This document shows positions 62,008-64,000 of a stretch of DNA of 64,000 nt, in pieces. Source of the stretch: Microvirga sp. 17 mud 1-3 (GTDB lineage: Bacteria; Pseudomonadota; Alphaproteobacteria; Rhizobiales; Beijerinckiaceae); the NCBI RefSeq assembly GCF_003151255.1, contig NZ_CP029481.1, positions 62,001-126,000 of the forward strand. Reading direction: 5' to 3'. Numbering within the stretch: the first letter of the stretch is position 1; the number at the start of each line of letters is the position of its first letter. Below the pieces are notes generated by a model. It made no database searches. It saw only the letters and a list, made by a program, of their open reading frames with translations, and was not told where the DNA came from. A program made the translations under genes and the position numbers.

Positions 62008-63129
62008 TCAGTGTCCGCTGCTCGACTGGGCCGATCTCTGGGGATTGAAATCCTTGAAGATCGCCTCGTTCTCGGGGCCTTCCACCTGCAGGATCCCGGC
62101 CAGACCGCGCTCGACGCGGCTCAGGGCATGGTCAACGAGCACGTAGTTGCCGGGGACCTCGACCTTGAACTCCACCATGCTGGCTCCGCCAGGAGGTGTC
62201 GTGATGGTCTGGACATCATTCAGCGGTGCCGAGGTCAGCGAAGCCATCGGGTAGACCTTGTCGAAGATTTCACCGATTACGTGGAACGACGAGGTGTAGT
62301 TGGGCCCGCCCACACCGAAGAAGATGCGCACGGTCTCGCCGACCTTGGCCTTGAGTGGGTTCTTCTTCAGGGCGTCGGTGGCGCCGTTGAAGATGAAGTA
62401 CTCAGGGCGCTCACTGATGAGCTTGTCGTAGCTCTCCTCCACGAGCCCGGCGGTGCCGAAGGGCTGTTCCGTATAGATCTCGCCCTGCATCACGTAGAAT
62501 TCGTGGTCGACCTTCGGCAGGCCTCCCTCAGGCTCTACGAGGATCATGCCGTACATGCCGTTCGCAATGTGCTGAGCGACCATCGGTGTGGCGCAATGGT
62601 AGACGTAGAGGCCTGGGCTCAGCGCCTTGAACGAGAAGCCGCGGCTTTCGCCCGGAGCGGCCTCCGTGGCCTTCGCGCCGCCACCGGGTCCGGTGACCGC
62701 ATGGAAGTCCACATTGTGCATCATGACGCTGTCGTCATGGTTCTTGAGGTTGACCTCCACCGTATCGCCGACCCGGACCCGGATGAAGGGTCCTGGAACC
62801 TTGTTGTTGAAGGTCCAGTAGTGATAGGTCGTGCCGTCGGCGAGCTGGCCGGTAACCTCGGTGGTCTCCAGGTTGACCTTGACGTGCTGTGGAGCACGGA
62901 TGCCGATGGGGCCGGGAAGATCGGTCGGGTCGCGCACCACGTTCACGGGCCCCTGCGGCAAGGTCGAGGCCGGAGCGTGCTTGTGCATGGGCGCAGTTGC
63001 GGTCGCGGCAGCAACCTTGTCGAGGGCCTGGGCGGGCAGGGGCTGGGCCAGAAGAGCGGCTGCTCCAAGGGCCAGAACGGCGGCGGTCGCAAGCAGCGGC
63101 CGGCGTCCCGCATTTTTCAGAGTCCTCAT
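62008..63129 (-). CDS. nirK: Copper-containing nitrite reductase
   Basis: A 373-residue periplasmic enzyme reducing nitrite to nitric oxide in denitrification. A signal peptide ends near AQPLPAQALDK. Type 1 copper ligands are His138, Cys179, His187 and Met192 (in MHNVDFH and YHCATPMVAQHIANGM). Type 2 ligands are His143, His178 and His334 (VLVDHALS). The catalytic pair is Asp141 and His283. AAAGGAGACGACG precedes the ATG. It is divergent from hemN, and two Crp/Fnr-type sites lie in the gap. No nirV is adjacent. Confidence 0.96.
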   Translation of the reverse strand: MRTLKNAGRRPLLATAAVLALGAAALLAQPLPAQALDKVAAATATAPMHKHAPASTLPQGPVNVVRDPTDLPGPIGIRAPQHVKVNLETTEVTGQLADGTTYHYWTFNNKVPGPFIRVRVGDTVEVNLKNHDDSVMMHNVDFHAVTGPGGGAKATEAAPGESRGFSFKALSPGLYVYHCATPMVAQHIANGMYGMILVEPEGGLPKVDHEFYVMQGEIYTEQPFGTAGLVEESYDKLISERPEYFIFNGATDALKKNPLKAKVGETVRIFFGVGGPNYTSSFHVIGEIFDKVYPMASLTSAPLNDVQTITTPPGGASMVEFKVEVPGNYVLVDHALSRVERGLAGILQVEGPENEAIFKDFNPQRSAQSSSGH

Positions 63130-63211
63130 CGTCGTCTCCTTTTAGGAACCGCCTGGCGGAACATCGTGGTCCGTCATCGGATGAAGACTTTGTACTATCG
63201 AGTGCCTCCGA

Positions 63212-63235
63212 CTTATTTGTTGCGTTGCAAATAAG
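63212..63235. promoter_or_regulatory. NnrR/DNR-type palindrome upstream of nirK
   Basis: CTTATTTG-TTGCGTTG-CAAATAAG has perfect 8-bp arms and contains TTG-N8-CAA, the pattern of NnrR/DNR/FNR-class sites. It lies 83-106 bp upstream of the nirK start. The Crp/Fnr regulator encoded at the far side of nirK is the obvious candidate to bind it. Confidence 0.7.
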
Positions 63236-63297
63236 AACGCGAAATCACGCGAGACAACAAAGAAATCGTGTGTTTCGAGCTCGAAAAGGCAAAGCTT

Positions 63298-63311
63298 TTG
63301 ATTCAAATCAA
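63298..63311. promoter_or_regulatory. Perfect FNR/FixK box between nirK and hemN
   Basis: TTGATTCAAATCAA matches the FNR/FixK consensus TTGAT-N4-ATCAA in all ten positions and is itself palindromic apart from the centre. It lies 138 bp before the hemN start and 168 bp from nirK. It most likely drives anaerobic hemN expression and may also act on nirK. Confidence 0.75.
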
Positions 63312-63449
63312 TTTGTCGCAGCTTTTGGAGCCTTCCGCGGCCGCTTTTTGAGCGAGGTCAAAGACGCCCCGCTCCATCCTCCCTAGACACGGCGCAACAT
63401 GGTCGGTGCGCTGCGATCCTATCGGCGCGCCGCAGCGGAGAGATTTGCG

Positions 63450-64000
63450 ATGAAGGACGACCTGAGAGCGCGCTACGGTGAGGAGCGACTGCCTCGTTAC
63501 ACGAGCTATCCGACGGCGCCGCACTTTTCGGACGCCATCGGGCCTTCGGCCTATACGGACTGGCTTGCGGCGCTTCCGGCACAGGCGAGCACCTCGCTTT
63601 ATCTCCATGTGCCTTTCTGCCGGTCCATGTGCTGGTATTGCGGCTGCCATACAACCATAACTCAGCGGGATGCACCGATCGTGGACTACATCGCGGTCTT
63701 GCGCCGCGAGATCGATCTCGTGGCGGATCGTCTGACCACACGCCTGCCCGTGCGCCATATCCATTTCGGCGGTGGCACGCCCACCATTATGGAGCCGTCG
63801 GAACTCCTCGGCCTCATGGACCTCATGCGGCGGAGATTCTCGCTCGAGGATACGGCCGAGGTCGCGGTCGAGATTGACCCGCGCACGCTGACCCGCACCA
63901 TGACGGCCACGCTCGGCGAGGCGGGCGTCAACCGCGCGAGTCTGGGTGTCCAGAGCTTCGATCCTGTCGTCCAGCGTGCGATCAACCGGATCCAGAGCTT
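63450..64000 (+). CDS. hemN: Oxygen-independent coproporphyrinogen III oxidase, partial (C-terminus beyond the window)
   Basis: The first 183 codons of a radical SAM enzyme making protoporphyrinogen IX for haem when oxygen is scarce. The start MKDDLRARYGEERLPRYTSYPTAPHF is typical of HemN, and the cluster motif is CRSMCWYCGC (CX3CX2C with the extra family cysteine). HIHFGGGTPT, EIDPRTLT and GVNRASLGVQSFDP follow. The frame is open to the window end. It is divergent from nirK, with a perfect FNR/FixK box upstream. Confidence 0.94.
   Translation, partial: MKDDLRARYGEERLPRYTSYPTAPHFSDAIGPSAYTDWLAALPAQASTSLYLHVPFCRSMCWYCGCHTTITQRDAPIVDYIAVLRREIDLVADRLTTRLPVRHIHFGGGTPTIMEPSELLGLMDLMRRRFSLEDTAEVAVEIDPRTLTRTMTATLGEAGVNRASLGVQSFDPVVQRAINRIQS

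Noticed and set aside
1-64000. CRISPR arrays, tRNA or rRNA genes, insertion sequences, attachment sites
   Set aside because: I looked for regularly spaced repeats, cloverleaf-like segments, transposase motifs and long terminal inverted repeats and saw none. A computed scan (tRNAscan, Rfam, repeat finder) would be more reliable.

Overview
The window is one 64 kb chromosomal segment from a GC-rich alphaproteobacterium. Family content (AapJQMP-type transporter, TAXI-TRAP system, MipA, a folE/queD pair of the alphaproteobacterial type, nirK beside hemN and a Crp/Fnr regulator, PHA synthase) and the dense, high-GC codon use suggest Hyphomicrobiales, perhaps a Microvirga- or Methylobacteriaceae-like organism. 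That placement is inference. I saw no rRNA, tRNA, CRISPR array, insertion sequence or replication origin.

Layout. 0-9.7 kb: a truncated YcaQ-type DNA glycosylase, a membrane adenylate cyclase, a DHA2 drug exporter, a TetR-controlled efflux operon (TetR-HlyD-ATPase-permease, with a perfect palindromic operator), and an orphan HerA-like ATPase. 9.7-19.4 kb: ordinary metabolic genes (M20 amidohydrolase, D-cysteine desulfhydrase family enzyme, ring-cleaving dioxygenase, EamA exporter with divergent LysR gene, secreted serine hydrolase, Gfo/Idh oxidoreductase, MipA). 19.4-23.9 kb: queD-folE and, divergently, a two-gene signalling unit made of a cysteine-free SUOX-fold periplasmic protein and a PAS-GGDEF-EAL protein. 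24-30.6 kb: a catabolic unit (RpiR regulator, class III aminotransferase, TAXI-TRAP transporter, Asp/Glu-racemase-like protein). 30.7-42.7 kb: subtilisin autotransporter, succinate-semialdehyde-type dehydrogenase, universal stress protein, second cyclase, a HxlR/VOC/SRPBCC group with tandem operator-like repeats, cytochrome c, CBS-BON protein and an ABC exporter.

43-52.2 kb is the most interesting block. It encodes the lower homoprotocatechuate meta-cleavage enzymes HpaG, HpaH and HpaI, then an Aap-type amino acid ABC transporter, a class V aminotransferase, and a protein that fuses the pathway isomerase HpaF to the pathway repressor HpaR. The upstream half of the pathway is absent. Two AT-rich gaps share a 9-mer that could be the fusion protein's operator. 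One product of the pathway, succinic semialdehyde, could be oxidised by the dehydrogenase at 34 kb.

52.4-64 kb has a visibly lower GC content in part and looks geared to low oxygen: a YhhJ-RbbA-HlyD exporter operon with an FNR/FixK-like box, a small CXXCH protein, PHA synthase, a Crp/Fnr regulator, copper nitrite reductase (nirK), and the start of hemN. The nirK-hemN gap carries one TTG-N8-CAA palindrome and one perfect TTGAT-N4-ATCAA box. A further FixK-type box precedes the universal stress gene near 36.5 kb.
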